NCBI GenBank assembly: GCA_964418645.1
Contig: CAYQME010000038.1
Coordinates: 1-23,566, forward strand
DNA length: 23,566 nt
Origin: JAADHG01 sp964418645
GTDB lineage: Bacteria; Bacteroidota; Bacteroidia; Flavobacteriales; Flavobacteriaceae
Direction: 5' to 3'
Translations under genes and position numbers: made by a program
Shown here: in pieces, positions 1 to 7,746 of the stretch
How positions within the stretch are numbered: the stretch's first letter is position 1
Layout: each line of letters begins with the position of its first letter
Notes under the pieces: model-generated
What the model saw: the letters and a program-made list of their open reading frames with translations, nothing else
Databases searched by the model: none
Told to the model about the DNA's origin: nothing

Positions 1-812
1 CCACCAGGAATGCATCCTTGTTTAATATAATGGGTTACAGTATCAAAAATGGGAATCTTATCAAAATCAATTTCGGCTGAGAGCTTACTTCCTTTACACA
101 TCTCTATAAGGTGACCTAGCAAACCAAAACCTGTAACATCTGTCATAGCTTTAACACCTTTAATATTGGCTAAATCTTGACCAATTATGTTCAACTTTGT
201 CATAGAATTTTGTGCAATTAGTTTATGTTCTGGCATTAGTTTTCCTTGTTTTTGAGCGGTTGTAAAAATACCAACACCTAAAGGTTTTGTGATGTAAAGT
301 TTACAACCCTCGGTAGCAGTGTCATTTCGTTTTAATTTTTTTAGGTCTATCCTGCCAGTGACTGCTAACCCAAAAATGGGCTCAGGGCTATCAATACTGT
401 GTCCGCCAGCTAATGTTATTCCTGCTTCAATACAAGTTTGACGACCACCTTCGAGTACTTGTTGTGCTATTTCTGGAGATAGTTTATTAATTGGCCAGCC
501 TAAAACAGCAATAGCCAAAATTGGTGTTCCTCCCATAGCATAAACATCACTAATTGCATTTGTAGCAGCAATCATACCAAAAGTAAAAGGATTGTCAACA
601 ATAGGCATAAAAAAATCGGTTGTACTTATGATTGCTGTACCATCTCCCAAGTCGTAAACAGCAGCGTCATCACGATTTTTGTTACCTACAATTAAACTTT
701 CATCTCTAAAAGGAGTGGAAGAGGTTTTTAAAATAGACGCCAGTACTTTTGGTGATATTTTGCAACCGCAACCTGCGCCATGACTATATTGTGTTAATTT
801 AATATTATTCAT
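1..812 (-). CDS. selD: Selenide, water dikinase (selenophosphate synthase), C-terminus cut by window edge
   Basis: SelD uses ATP, selenide and water to make selenophosphate, the selenium donor for tRNA 2-selenouridine and, where present, selenocysteine. About 270 codons are visible and the reading frame runs off the left edge. The N-terminus reads LTQYSHGAGCGCKISPKVL, with Cys15, Cys17 and Lys18 matching the essential Cys/Lys region of the family. The catalytic residue here is cysteine (TGC), not selenocysteine. Further family motifs follow: NRDDAAVYDLG, STTDFFMPIVDNPF, GGHSIDSPEPIFGLAVTG and MTDVTGFGLLGH. From memory the protein is very close to the Escherichia coli enzyme, closer than I expect for a Bacteroidota housekeeping protein. 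The ATG overlaps the stop codon of mnmH by four bases (ATGA), so translation is probably coupled. Confidence 0.96.
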   Translation of the reverse strand, partial: MNNIKLTQYSHGAGCGCKISPKVLASILKTSSTPFRDESLIVGNKNRDDAAVYDLGDGTAIISTTDFFMPIVDNPFTFGMIAATNAISDVYAMGGTPILAIAVLGWPINKLSPEIAQQVLEGGRQTCIEAGITLAGGHSIDSPEPIFGLAVTGRIDLKKLKRNDTATEGCKLYITKPLGVGIFTTAQKQGKLMPEHKLIAQNSMTKLNIIGQDLANIKGVKAMTDVTGFGLLGHLIEMCKGSKLSAEIDFDKIPIFDTVTHYIKQGCIPG

Positions 813-1828
813 ATTTCTAGCAATTTTTCGATTTTTAATGCATTTTTGTAATGGTGTGTTGTAGGAAGTGGAATTTTTATTACATTTTTACAATCGCGTT
901 TATTAAGCCCCTTTAAGTATAGTTTATCATAATATTGAAGGGCAATTTTTGCCACTTCATAATAGTTTTGCTCATTTAAAGCTCCAATAGCATTTTTCAC
1001 ATTTAGCCCACCCAATCTTTTTTCAATTTTATAAATAGATATTTTTAATTGATGTTCGTTACATTTCGAATATTCAGTTACTAAATGTTGTATACGTTCT
1101 TCTTTAGGAATTTCTATAAAATAAAGTTTTGCTTTTCGCATTTGCTCAAAAAGTTGCATAGGTATAGAAACATTACCAATACGGTGGCTTTCATCTTCGA
1201 CCCAAATGGGGTTACATAATTTAAATTTCCGCCATTGATTATAAATATTATTCTCAAATTGTTCAACAGTAGGTTGTTTAATTTGACCAATACCACCAAA
1301 TGCAGATCCTTTATGGTTTGCCAATCCTTCTAAATCTATAACTTGTTTGCCATGTTTTTTAAGTTCATTTAAAATGTGTGTTTTTCCACTTCCCGTAAAT
1401 CCTCCTAATACCTTAATGTGACACGGTGTTTCTAGGCTATTCAACACAAAATTTCTAAACGCTTTGTAACCACCAATAATTACTTTTACATCAGCAAACC
1501 CATTGTTAGATAAATGTTCTGCAAAAGAATGGCTTCGCATACCTCCTCGCCAGCAATGCACAACAACCTTACCATTAGGAGCTGTTTTTAAAGAATTAGA
1601 GACGTAATTTTCCAATTTTGGTTTAGCATATTCGTATCCAATTTCAATAGCAACTTCTTTAGATTGTTGCTTATAAACCGCGCCAATATGTGCTCTTTCA
1701 TCATTTGAAAACAACGGGATGCTTATGGCTTCTGGAATGTGTCCTTTCTTAAACTCGCCTTGCGAACGTACATCTATAATGGGCCAATTAAGTTCTAATG
1801 CTTCTTCTATAGTTATTTCTGAAATCAT
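809..1828 (-). CDS. mnmH: tRNA 2-selenouridine synthase (MnmH/SelU)
   Basis: MnmH converts 2-thiouridine to 2-selenouridine at the wobble position of certain tRNAs, using selenophosphate from SelD through a geranylated intermediate. At 339 residues it is near the usual length. An N-terminal rhodanese domain (about residues 1-130) carries the active-site loop HCWRGGMRS with Cys92. A P-loop NTPase-like domain follows, with Walker A GFTGSGKT at 143-150, then the family segment HKGSAFGGIG. It lies directly upstream of selD with a 4-base overlap, the classic arrangement of a selenium-to-tRNA module. Its own start is 62 bases downstream of the DinB-like gene, so it may be read from the same transcript or have its own promoter. 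No selA, selB or selC is visible in this window. Confidence 0.96.
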   Translation of the reverse strand: MISEITIEEALELNWPIIDVRSQGEFKKGHIPEAISIPLFSNDERAHIGAVYKQQSKEVAIEIGYEYAKPKLENYVSNSLKTAPNGKVVVHCWRGGMRSHSFAEHLSNNGFADVKVIIGGYKAFRNFVLNSLETPCHIKVLGGFTGSGKTHILNELKKHGKQVIDLEGLANHKGSAFGGIGQIKQPTVEQFENNIYNQWRKFKLCNPIWVEDESHRIGNVSIPMQLFEQMRKAKLYFIEIPKEERIQHLVTEYSKCNEHQLKISIYKIEKRLGGLNVKNAIGALNEQNYYEVAKIALQYYDKLYLKGLNKRDCKNVIKIPLPTTHHYKNALKIEKLLEI

Positions 1829-1890
1829 AGTAAACAGTATAATTAAATATCAATTAAAATGTAAAATGGGTTCTAAAATAGAAGATGTTT

Positions 1891-2415
1891 TTAATACTTC
1901 TCCATTAGTGTTTTTGTATGATGCTCTACATGGTAAGTTGTCCACATAATAATTTCTCTTACTGGCATTTTACCCATAAGAGGATGAGGCAATACATAAG
2001 TGTTTAAATCGTTATCAGACCATTTTTTGGTTTTGTATTGTAGCTTTTTGCTTTCTGTTTTAAGTCTGTTTAAAAGGTATTGCTTTTCTTTTAAACTTGG
2101 CACCTTCATATTCCTCGACCCTTTAAAAGTAACACCTTTGGCTTTTTCAAGACGTTGTAAATAACGATTTTTAATTGTCTCGTAATCACGAACCTCTCTA
2201 TTTGCTTTACCAAACTTAAATTTTAAAACAAATTTAGGAAAGCTTAAAGCTGTATTTAAAGGCTTAATACTTTGCAATAAATGAAGAATGTGTTGTCCAA
2301 TAGTCCATTTGTTTTCTGGACCCGTTTCCCAGCGTTCAGAGTCCTGTTGTTCTAGCCAATTAAATAGTGCTTGTTGTTTACTTTCTAGTAAATCTGCAAT
2401 TGCTTCTTTATTCAT
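1891..2415 (-). CDS. DinB-superfamily protein, function unknown
   Basis: A predicted 174-residue soluble protein starting MNKEAIADLLESKQQALFNW. It resembles the DinB/YfiT four-helix-bundle superfamily, whose members bind a metal through three histidines and often act as thiol-dependent transferases or detoxification enzymes. Candidate ligands are His42/His45 in GQHILHLLQS and the C-terminal HVEHHTKTL (His162-His166). Substrate unknown. I chose the ATG at 2415 rather than the longer open frame. The upstream extension would read antisense-like hydrophobic sequence overlapping the DUF6048 gene by over 100 bases, whereas this start overlaps its stop by only 8 bases. The position downstream of an envelope protein pair is probably an operon arrangement rather than a functional link. 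Confidence 0.8.
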   Translation of the reverse strand: MNKEAIADLLESKQQALFNWLEQQDSERWETGPENKWTIGQHILHLLQSIKPLNTALSFPKFVLKFKFGKANREVRDYETIKNRYLQRLEKAKGVTFKGSRNMKVPSLKEKQYLLNRLKTESKKLQYKTKKWSDNDLNTYVLPHPLMGKMPVREIIMWTTYHVEHHTKTLMEKY

Positions 2416-3130
2416 TTTTATCCTTTTTATACAAAGGAATAAGGTAAGAAACATTATATCCAAAACCAATACCAAAGCTTCCACTATCATAAGTACGTCC
2501 AAATCCTGGGATGTAAATGTTTTCAAAATTATCTAGTTCAGTTTCGGAGACTCTACCTTTAAATTGTACATTAAGACCAACATACAGGTTATTAAAAACT
2601 TCGGCTTTTATGCCTAAAATGAGTTCAGCCCAAATCGCTGTTAACCCATTAATATTAACAGCATCTGTTACTGTGGTTTGTGGAAAGTCTTGATTGGTAT
2701 TAAATACTGTATGACTGTTTATAGTTTGACTAAACGCACTTGCGCTAACACGAAAACCACTATAAATCATATTTTCCATACCATACCAGTTTCTATACAT
2801 GTTGTAATCTATTCCCGCTTTAAAATAACTGCCTTTAGCAGTAGAACTTAAGAATTTGGTTGTAGTCGTTTTTTCTTCAGTTCCTAATTCTCCAGCAAAG
2901 TATAAATCTTTAGAATATCTATAATCGACATTAATTTCAAAACCCGTATAATCATCATTAATGACTGTTTTTACAATTTTGCTTAAATCTACACCAAGAC
3001 GTAATCCGTATTTTTGAGCATAGCGTATAGAATCACTTGCGATGCTATCGTTTTGTGCAATTGCTGAAAAACTCATCAGCATTACAAAAATTATACTAAT
3101 GAAATATTTTAACATGCGCTTTGGTTTCAT
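2408..3130 (-). CDS. DUF6048 family protein, exported, probable outer-membrane beta-barrel
   Basis: A 240-residue protein with an N-terminal signal peptide ending in FSAIAQ. The rest alternates polar and aromatic residues with many Tyr/Gly strands (for example GLRLGVDLSKIVKT, FKAGIDYNMYRNWYGMENM, GFGIGFGYNVSYLIPLY), which suggests a small outer-membrane barrel. I recognise the family as DUF6048, which in flavobacteria sits beside the DUF6452 lipoprotein and rlmD, as here. The first ATG (3130) overlaps the upstream gene by 35 bases. The alternative ATG at 3115 (MLKYFISIIF) gives a cleaner signal peptide and a 20-base overlap, and I slightly prefer it biologically. Molecular function is unknown. 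Confidence 0.8.
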   Translation of the reverse strand: MKPKRMLKYFISIIFVMLMSFSAIAQNDSIASDSIRYAQKYGLRLGVDLSKIVKTVINDDYTGFEINVDYRYSKDLYFAGELGTEEKTTTTKFLSSTAKGSYFKAGIDYNMYRNWYGMENMIYSGFRVSASAFSQTINSHTVFNTNQDFPQTTVTDAVNINGLTAIWAELILGIKAEVFNNLYVGLNVQFKGRVSETELDNFENIYIPGFGRTYDSGSFGIGFGYNVSYLIPLYKKDKNE

Positions 3131-3596
3131 TGTCTAAAGTAGAATTTATTATTTCATCGTTTACTATCCAGTTGTCACCATCACTTTCAAAACTAAAAGT
3201 GAGATTTTTAAAAATAGTTTTAAATCCGCAGGCACGAGACACATATACATCTTCTCTTTCATATCTTATTGTGACTGTATCTGGATTTCCTATTGTAACA
3301 TCATTAACATAATCTTTATATATCACAAACTTAGTTAGGTCTGCATCTGTTCGTAATGGTAAATTAATAGAATCTGTAGTTACTATATTCAAATTGGATA
3401 TATCTATTTCTACATTATTCTCGTCGAAGCCTGTAACTTTTAATCCAGTAACATTTTTTGTATCTTCTTGACTGCTAATATCGTAGAATCTTATAATAAG
3501 CTTTGGTGTAGTAGGTGTACTTTCGGCACAGATATCATCTTTTTCACAGCTAAAAAAAGCAAAGGTGATCAGAAGTAGAACTATTATTTTTTTCAT
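3096..3596 (-). CDS. DUF6452 family lipoprotein
   Basis: A 166-residue protein whose signal peptide MKKIIVLLLITFAFFSC ends in a lipobox with Cys17 as the predicted lipidation site. The mature part has a conserved start (DDICAESTPTTPKLIIRFYD) and end (YEREDVYVSRACGFKTIF), with two more cysteines. I recognise this as DUF6452. It overlaps the downstream DUF6048 gene by 20-35 bases, so the two are almost certainly co-translated. A surface or periplasmic lipoprotein paired with a barrel is an inference from this arrangement. No enzymatic motif is visible. Confidence 0.82.
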   Translation of the reverse strand: MKKIIVLLLITFAFFSCEKDDICAESTPTTPKLIIRFYDISSQEDTKNVTGLKVTGFDENNVEIDISNLNIVTTDSINLPLRTDADLTKFVIYKDYVNDVTIGNPDTVTIRYEREDVYVSRACGFKTIFKNLTFSFESDGDNWIVNDEIINSTLDNETKAHVKIFH

Positions 3597-3620
3597 TGAT
3601 TTTTTTTAATTCATTTTCGT

Positions 3621-3708
3621 CTTTCGACTTCGCTTAAGATAAACTTTGGCGAAAATTTTGACAAACTTAACTTTGTTGATGAGACTCTTCGACAGGCTCA
3701 GAGTGACA
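3621..3708. repeat. Intergenic repeat-like segment between rlmD and the DUF6452 gene
   Basis: The 137-base spacer contains two short motifs, CTTTCGACTTCGCTTAAGAT (3621-3640) and CTTCGACAGGCTCAGAGTGA (3687-3706). I recognise both as common flavobacterial intergenic repeat sequences. They are not coding in any convincing frame. Both look like half-sites of larger inverted-repeat elements, so this copy is probably degenerate. The recognition is from memory and would need a genome-wide search. Confidence 0.5.
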
Positions 3709-3733
3709 GTTCAATTTTTAAGTGTCATTTTTA

Positions 3734-5143
3734 TTAACGACGCTCCAAAAGTACAACATTTTCTACATGATGTGTTTGTGGAAACATATCAACAGCTTGT
3801 GTTTTGGAAACTTTATAGATTTCATCCATCAAAGCCAAATCTCTAGCTTGAGTTGCACTGTTACAACTTACATAAACAATTTTTTCTGGAGCAATGTTTA
3901 ATATTTGTTTAACAACGGCTGCGTGCATACCATCTCTTGGTGGATCTGTAATAATTATATCGGGTTTTCCATGAGAATTTATAAACGTTTGATTAAATAC
4001 GTTTTTCATATCACCAACATAAAAGTCAACGTTTTCAATAGCATTTAATTGTGCGTTTTCTTGTGCAGCTATAATGGCATCAGGTACGGCTTCTACACCA
4101 ATAACACGTTTGGCTTGTTTGGCCACAAACTGAGCAATAGTACCAGTGCCTGTATATAAATCGTACACCAATTCGTTTCCTGTGAGTCCTGCAAAATCTC
4201 TTGCAATTTTATAGAGCTCGTAAGCTTGTTCAGAATTGGTTTGATAGAATGACTTGGCGTTTATTTTAAATTTTAAGTCTTCCATTTCTTCAAAAATATG
4301 ATTTCTTCCGTAGTAGCAAATGACTTCCTGATCGTAAATGGTATCGTTAGCTTTTTGGTTAATTACGTATTGTAAGGAAGTTATCTGCGGAAACTTTTCA
4401 GAAAGAAAATCTAAAAGTAATCCTCGCTTAATTTTATCTTCTTTAAAAAATTGAATGAGTACCATAATTTCTCCAATACTTGTGGTACGAATCATTAAAG
4501 TACGCAAAAACCCAGTTTGATTCCGTGTATTGAAAAATTCCAGATTATTTTCAATTGAAAAAATTTTCACAGCATTTCTGATAGCATTGGATGGGTCTGC
4601 TTGTAAATGACATTGTTTTACATCCAAAATTTTGTCCCACATTCCTGGAATATGAAATCCTAAGGCATTTTTATCGCCCAAATCATCATCAGAATTTATT
4701 TCTTCAAAAGTTAACCAACGACTATCGCTAAATGAAAACTCCATTTTATTTCTGTAAAAATATTGCTTTTCAGAACCCAAAATAGGTGTAATCTCAGGCA
4801 TCTCAATATGCCCAATACGTGTTAAGTTATTAGTAACTTCCTTTTGTTTGTAATATAGTTGATGCTTGTAAGCCATATGTTGCCATTTACACCCACCACA
4901 AGTTCCAAAATGCTCACAAACAGGTGTAGTGCGTTTATCAGATAGTTTATGAAACGCGATGGCTTTACCTTCGTAATAAGCTTTACGCTTTTTAAAAGTT
5001 TGGACATCTACAATATCTCCAGGAACAGCATTAGGTAAAAAAACAACCTTACCATCAGGTGCTTTAGCAACAGTTTTTCCTTTAGCTCCAGCATCAATAA
5101 CTTCTATGTTTGTAAATACTTGTTTTTTATTTCTTCTTGCCAT
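3734..5143 (-). CDS. rlmD: 23S rRNA (uracil-1939-C5)-methyltransferase RlmD-type
   Basis: A SAM-dependent enzyme that makes 5-methyluridine in 23S rRNA. Residues 1-65 form a TRAM-like RNA-binding domain. Cys76, Cys82, Cys85 (CEHFGTCGGC) and Cys178 (KQCHLQ) match the [4Fe-4S] cluster ligands of the RlmD/RumA group. The C-terminal methyltransferase domain contains YDLYTGTGTIAQF (SAM-binding), ITDPPRDGM and YVSCNSATQARDL with the nucleophile Cys427, and ends HHVENVVLLER. Length 469 residues is usual for Bacteroidota members, often annotated only as class I RNA methyltransferase or RlmD. It is divergent from the ECF sigma gene. A TAnnTTTG element ends 4 bases before the ATG. The exact uridine target could differ from E. 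coli. Confidence 0.93.
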   Translation of the reverse strand: MARRNKKQVFTNIEVIDAGAKGKTVAKAPDGKVVFLPNAVPGDIVDVQTFKKRKAYYEGKAIAFHKLSDKRTTPVCEHFGTCGGCKWQHMAYKHQLYYKQKEVTNNLTRIGHIEMPEITPILGSEKQYFYRNKMEFSFSDSRWLTFEEINSDDDLGDKNALGFHIPGMWDKILDVKQCHLQADPSNAIRNAVKIFSIENNLEFFNTRNQTGFLRTLMIRTTSIGEIMVLIQFFKEDKIKRGLLLDFLSEKFPQITSLQYVINQKANDTIYDQEVICYYGRNHIFEEMEDLKFKINAKSFYQTNSEQAYELYKIARDFAGLTGNELVYDLYTGTGTIAQFVAKQAKRVIGVEAVPDAIIAAQENAQLNAIENVDFYVGDMKNVFNQTFINSHGKPDIIITDPPRDGMHAAVVKQILNIAPEKIVYVSCNSATQARDLALMDEIYKVSKTQAVDMFPQTHHVENVVLLERR

Positions 5144-5147
5144 GGCG

Positions 5148-5155
5148 CAAAAATA
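5148..5155 (-). promoter_or_regulatory. TAnnTTTG promoter element for rlmD
   Basis: On the minus strand the sequence TATTTTTG is followed by CGCC and then the rlmD ATG. TAnnTTTG is the Bacteroidota -7 element. A clear -33 TTG is not obvious at the usual distance. If real, transcription would begin at or very near the start codon. Confidence 0.45.
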
Positions 5156-5218
5156 ACAATAGCATTAATTATTTGAATACGTAATTTAAATTATCTTTAA
5201 TAAAATTCAGTATAAAGT

Positions 5219-5242
5219 GAACCTTTTTAAAATTTCGACGTC
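5219..5242 (+). promoter_or_regulatory. ECF-type promoter of the sigma/DUF6768 operon (probable autoregulation)
   Basis: GAACC at 5219-5223 and CGTC at 5239-5242 are separated by 15 bases and lie 17 bases before the sigma ATG. The GAAC(C)/CGTC layout is the typical promoter recognised by ECF sigma factors, unlike the housekeeping TAnnTTTG elements elsewhere in the window. Placement in front of an ECF gene fits autogenous control. Confidence 0.6.
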
Positions 5243-5259
5243 TCTAAAGTAGAAACTCA

Positions 5260-5817
5260 ATGAATACAGACAATAAAATAATTGATGGTTGGCTGGTATT
5301 ACAATACCAATCTGGGAACAAAAAAGCGTTGCCATTGTTGGTAAAACGTTGGCATAAAAAAATGTGTAATAAGGCGTATTGGGTTACTAAAGATAAAGAG
5401 GTAGCGAAAGATATTGCTCAAGACAGTTGGAAAACCATAATGAGTAAGATTCATAAATTAAAAGAGCCAAATAGTTTCGGGTCTTGGACTTTAACTATTG
5501 TGTACAGAAAAGCTATTGATTTATTAAAAGAAAAGCAGAAGCAAAGGGATAAGCTGTTTGCATACAATTATGAACAAGATGCTATAGTAAATGTTGAAAC
5601 AGTTGATAATACTGAGATAAAGAAAGTACTTTTAAAAGCAATTAACTCTCTATCCGAGCAGCATCAAATGGTTGTCAATTTATTTTATGTTGAAGATTAT
5701 TCTTTACAAGATATAGGTGAGATATTGAGTATTTCGATTGGGACAGCTAAATCAAGACTGTTTCATGCACGAGAAAAATTAAAAACAATTTTAAAAAATA
5801 GAAATTATGAAAAATAA
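5260..5817 (+). CDS. RNA polymerase sigma factor, ECF (sigma-70) family
   Basis: A 185-residue ECF sigma factor. Region 2 spans about residues 14-90, with the core-binding segment DKEVAKDIAQDSW (residues 45-57) and the promoter-melting/-10 part SFGSWTLTIVYRKAIDLLK. Region 4 spans about 121-175 and ends in the helix-turn-helix YSLQDIGEILSISIGTAKSR with the recognition helix and HAREKLK tail. A linker rich in acidic residues joins them, and regions 1.1 and 3 are absent as expected. The 3' end overlaps the DUF6768 gene by 11 bases, so the partner is translated with it. An ECF-type promoter lies just upstream. The regulon and the stimulus are not evident from the sequence. Confidence 0.93.
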   Translation: MNTDNKIIDGWLVLQYQSGNKKALPLLVKRWHKKMCNKAYWVTKDKEVAKDIAQDSWKTIMSKIHKLKEPNSFGSWTLTIVYRKAIDLLKEKQKQRDKLFAYNYEQDAIVNVETVDNTEIKKVLLKAINSLSEQHQMVVNLFYVEDYSLQDIGEILSISIGTAKSRLFHAREKLKTILKNRNYEK

Positions 5818-6193
5818 CATGAAAGACATCGATCAATTAATCAAGGACACATTAACTCAAGAAGAAGCAAAGTTTTACAATGAGTTAGACGAACAGAATG
5901 TATTTCAAATGATGGGAGGATTATTTCAAGGTAAATTAAAATGGATTTTTATATATGTAAATATAGTAATGGTAATCATTTTTGGATTATTTATTTATTG
6001 TGCCATTCAGTTTTTTAATACTGATGTTACAAACGAAATCATTAAATGGGCTGTTTTAGGATCTTTCTGTATGATGGCTGTAGGCATGTTAAAATTATTT
6101 GCATGGATGCAAATGGATAAGAATGTCTTGTTACGAGAATTGAAACGTTTAGAATTACAAGTATCATCTTTGGCTTCAAAAATGTCTCAATAA
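5807..6193 (+). CDS. DUF6768 family two-helix membrane protein, possible anti-sigma partner
   Basis: A 128-residue protein with a short acidic N-terminus (KDIDQLIKDTLTQEEAKFYN), a conserved EQNVFQMMGGLFQGKLKW, two predicted membrane helices (about 46-70 and 80-102), and a C-terminal amphipathic heptad-like segment (NVLLRELKRLELQVSSLA). I recognise it as DUF6768. Both ends should lie on the same side of the inner membrane, most simply the cytoplasm. It overlaps the ECF sigma gene by 11 bases. A second ATG at 5819 (MKDIDQ) starts just after the sigma stop and may be the real start. The overlap with sigma suggests a membrane-bound regulator of that factor. There is no recognisable zinc anti-sigma or FecR motif, so this role is inference. 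Confidence 0.8.
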   Translation: MKNNMKDIDQLIKDTLTQEEAKFYNELDEQNVFQMMGGLFQGKLKWIFIYVNIVMVIIFGLFIYCAIQFFNTDVTNEIIKWAVLGSFCMMAVGMLKLFAWMQMDKNVLLRELKRLELQVSSLASKMSQ

Positions 6194-6443
6194 GATTTTA
6201 AAGCATCACTTATATTTAGTAATTTGCGAGTCCTAGGGATGATTTCTTTCCCACGCTGAATTTTCGACTCTCGCCTTCACTAAAAGTTTCTGCGAGCAAG
6301 ACTTCGAAAGGATAAAGGTAGATAAGGAATGGTTATTTTACTCGCTAAGCGAGATTTAATTATTAATGTTTGCATCATGAAATGTGTGTTGTCAAACGAT
6401 GCCTTACTAAAAATTAAGGCATAAACCTTAAATTATTTTTAAA
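6194..6443. other. 250-base spacer with two hairpins, no gene seen
   Basis: No credible coding sequence. Two inverted repeats stand out. CTCGCTAAGCGAG (6341-6353) is followed by an AT-rich stretch and could be a weak terminator for the sigma operon. ATGCCTTA-8 bases-TAAGGCAT (6399-6422) lies 21 bases before the rocD start and would form an 8-bp hairpin in its leader. The central part (about 6230-6310) is slightly more GC-rich than the surroundings and I do not recognise it. Confidence 0.5.
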
Positions 6444-7688
6444 ATGGCTGTTTTAGACCAATTAACATCGCAAGAAGCGATGGATTTAGAAAACAAATAT
6501 GGCGCGCACAATTACCATCCACTTCCAGTTGTATTGAATAGAGGAGAAGGTGTGTATGTTTGGGACGTTGAAGGTAAACAATACTACGATTTTTTGTCGG
6601 CGTATTCCGCAGTAAACCAAGGACACTGTCATCCTAAAATTGTTAGTGCTATGGCAAATCAAGCACAGAACTTAACGCTTACTTCCAGAGCATTTTATAA
6701 TGATGTTTTAGGGAAGTATGAACAGTATGCGACATCCTATTTTGGTTTCGATAAATTATTACCAATGAATACAGGAGCAGAAGCTGTGGAAACGGCTTTA
6801 AAACTGTGCAGAAAATGGGCTTATGAAGTAAAAGGTATTGATGAGAATGAAGCAGAAATTATTGTTTGCGAGAATAATTTCCATGGTCGTACTACTACAA
6901 TCATTTCATTTTCTAACGATCCTGTTGCGCGTAAAAACTTTGGACCTTTTACAAAAGGTTTTATAAAAATTGAATATGATAACTTGGTTGCACTAGAAGA
7001 AGCCATAGAAAACAATAAAAATGTCGCTGGGTTTTTGGTAGAGCCTATTCAAGGAGAAGCTGGCGTTTATGTACCAAGCAAAGGTTATTTAGCAAAAGCA
7101 AAAGCCTTATGTGAAGCACATAATGTGTTGTTTATCGCTGATGAAGTTCAAACAGGAATTGCAAGGACAGGAAAACTTTTAGCTGTTGACCACGAAAATG
7201 TAAAACCAGATATTTTAATTTTAGGAAAAGCCCTTTCTGGAGGCGCTTATCCTGTAAGTGCTGTTTTGGCTAATGATACTATAATGAATGTCATTAAACC
7301 AGGAAATCATGGCAGTACATTTGGAGGTAATCCTATTGCTGCAGCTGTTGCAATTGCTGCACTTGAAGTTGTAAAAGAAGAAGCTTTGGCAGAAAATGCT
7401 GAGATTCTAGGACAATTATTTAGAAGTGAACTCAATAAATATATTGAAACAAGTACATTAGTTATTTTAGTACGAGGTAAAGGTTTGCTTAATGCTATTG
7501 TTATTAACGATGATGAAGACAGTGAAACCGCTTGGAATATTTGTTTAGCACTTCGTGATAACGGGCTGTTAGCAAAACCAACGCATGGAAACATAATACG
7601 ATTTGCTCCACCTTTAGTAATGACTGAAGAACAAATTTTAGATTGTGTTAATATTATAATAAAAACACTTAAAGCGTTTGAAGTTTAA
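6444..7688 (+). CDS. rocD: Ornithine--oxo-acid transaminase
   Basis: A PLP-dependent class III aminotransferase that converts ornithine and 2-oxoglutarate to glutamate-5-semialdehyde and glutamate, linking arginine/ornithine breakdown to proline and glutamate. At 414 residues it is full length. The N-terminus ENKYGAHNYHPLPVVLNRGEG is typical of ornithine aminotransferase rather than acetylornithine aminotransferase. Other motifs are NTGAEAVETALKLCRKW (PLP phosphate loop), NFHGRTTTIISFSNDP, IADEVQTGIARTGK with Asp233 that contacts the pyridine nitrogen, and ILGKALSGGAYPVSAV with Lys262 as the Schiff-base lysine. It is a single-gene unit with its own leader and ends 14 bases before a strong bidirectional terminator. 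Confidence 0.95.
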   Translation: MAVLDQLTSQEAMDLENKYGAHNYHPLPVVLNRGEGVYVWDVEGKQYYDFLSAYSAVNQGHCHPKIVSAMANQAQNLTLTSRAFYNDVLGKYEQYATSYFGFDKLLPMNTGAEAVETALKLCRKWAYEVKGIDENEAEIIVCENNFHGRTTTIISFSNDPVARKNFGPFTKGFIKIEYDNLVALEEAIENNKNVAGFLVEPIQGEAGVYVPSKGYLAKAKALCEAHNVLFIADEVQTGIARTGKLLAVDHENVKPDILILGKALSGGAYPVSAVLANDTIMNVIKPGNHGSTFGGNPIAAAVAIAALEVVKEEALAENAEILGQLFRSELNKYIETSTLVILVRGKGLLNAIVINDDEDSETAWNICLALRDNGLLAKPTHGNIIRFAPPLVMTEEQILDCVNIIIKTLKAFEV

Positions 7689-7702
7689 AACTCTACAGAT
7701 AA

Positions 7703-7740
7703 TTAATAAAAAAGCGACCATTGGTCGCTTTTTTATTAAT
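7703..7740. terminator. Bidirectional intrinsic terminator between rocD and the CCC-motif gene
   Basis: GCGACC-ATT-GGTCGC forms a 6-bp GC-rich stem, flanked on one side by six A and on the other by five T, with ATTAAT at both outer ends. The near-perfect symmetry gives a U-tract on both strands, fitting its place between two convergent genes. Confidence 0.92.
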
Positions 7741-7746
7741 GCTTAA

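Noticed and set aside
764..773. Selenocysteine codon in SelD
   Set aside because: The catalytic positions read TGC (Cys15, Cys17). No in-frame TGA is present there and no SECIS-like need arises.
2416..2526. 37-residue extension of the DinB-like protein
   Set aside because: It overlaps the DUF6048 gene in another frame and adds an unrelated hydrophobic stretch. The ATG at 2415 gives a normal DinB N-terminus.
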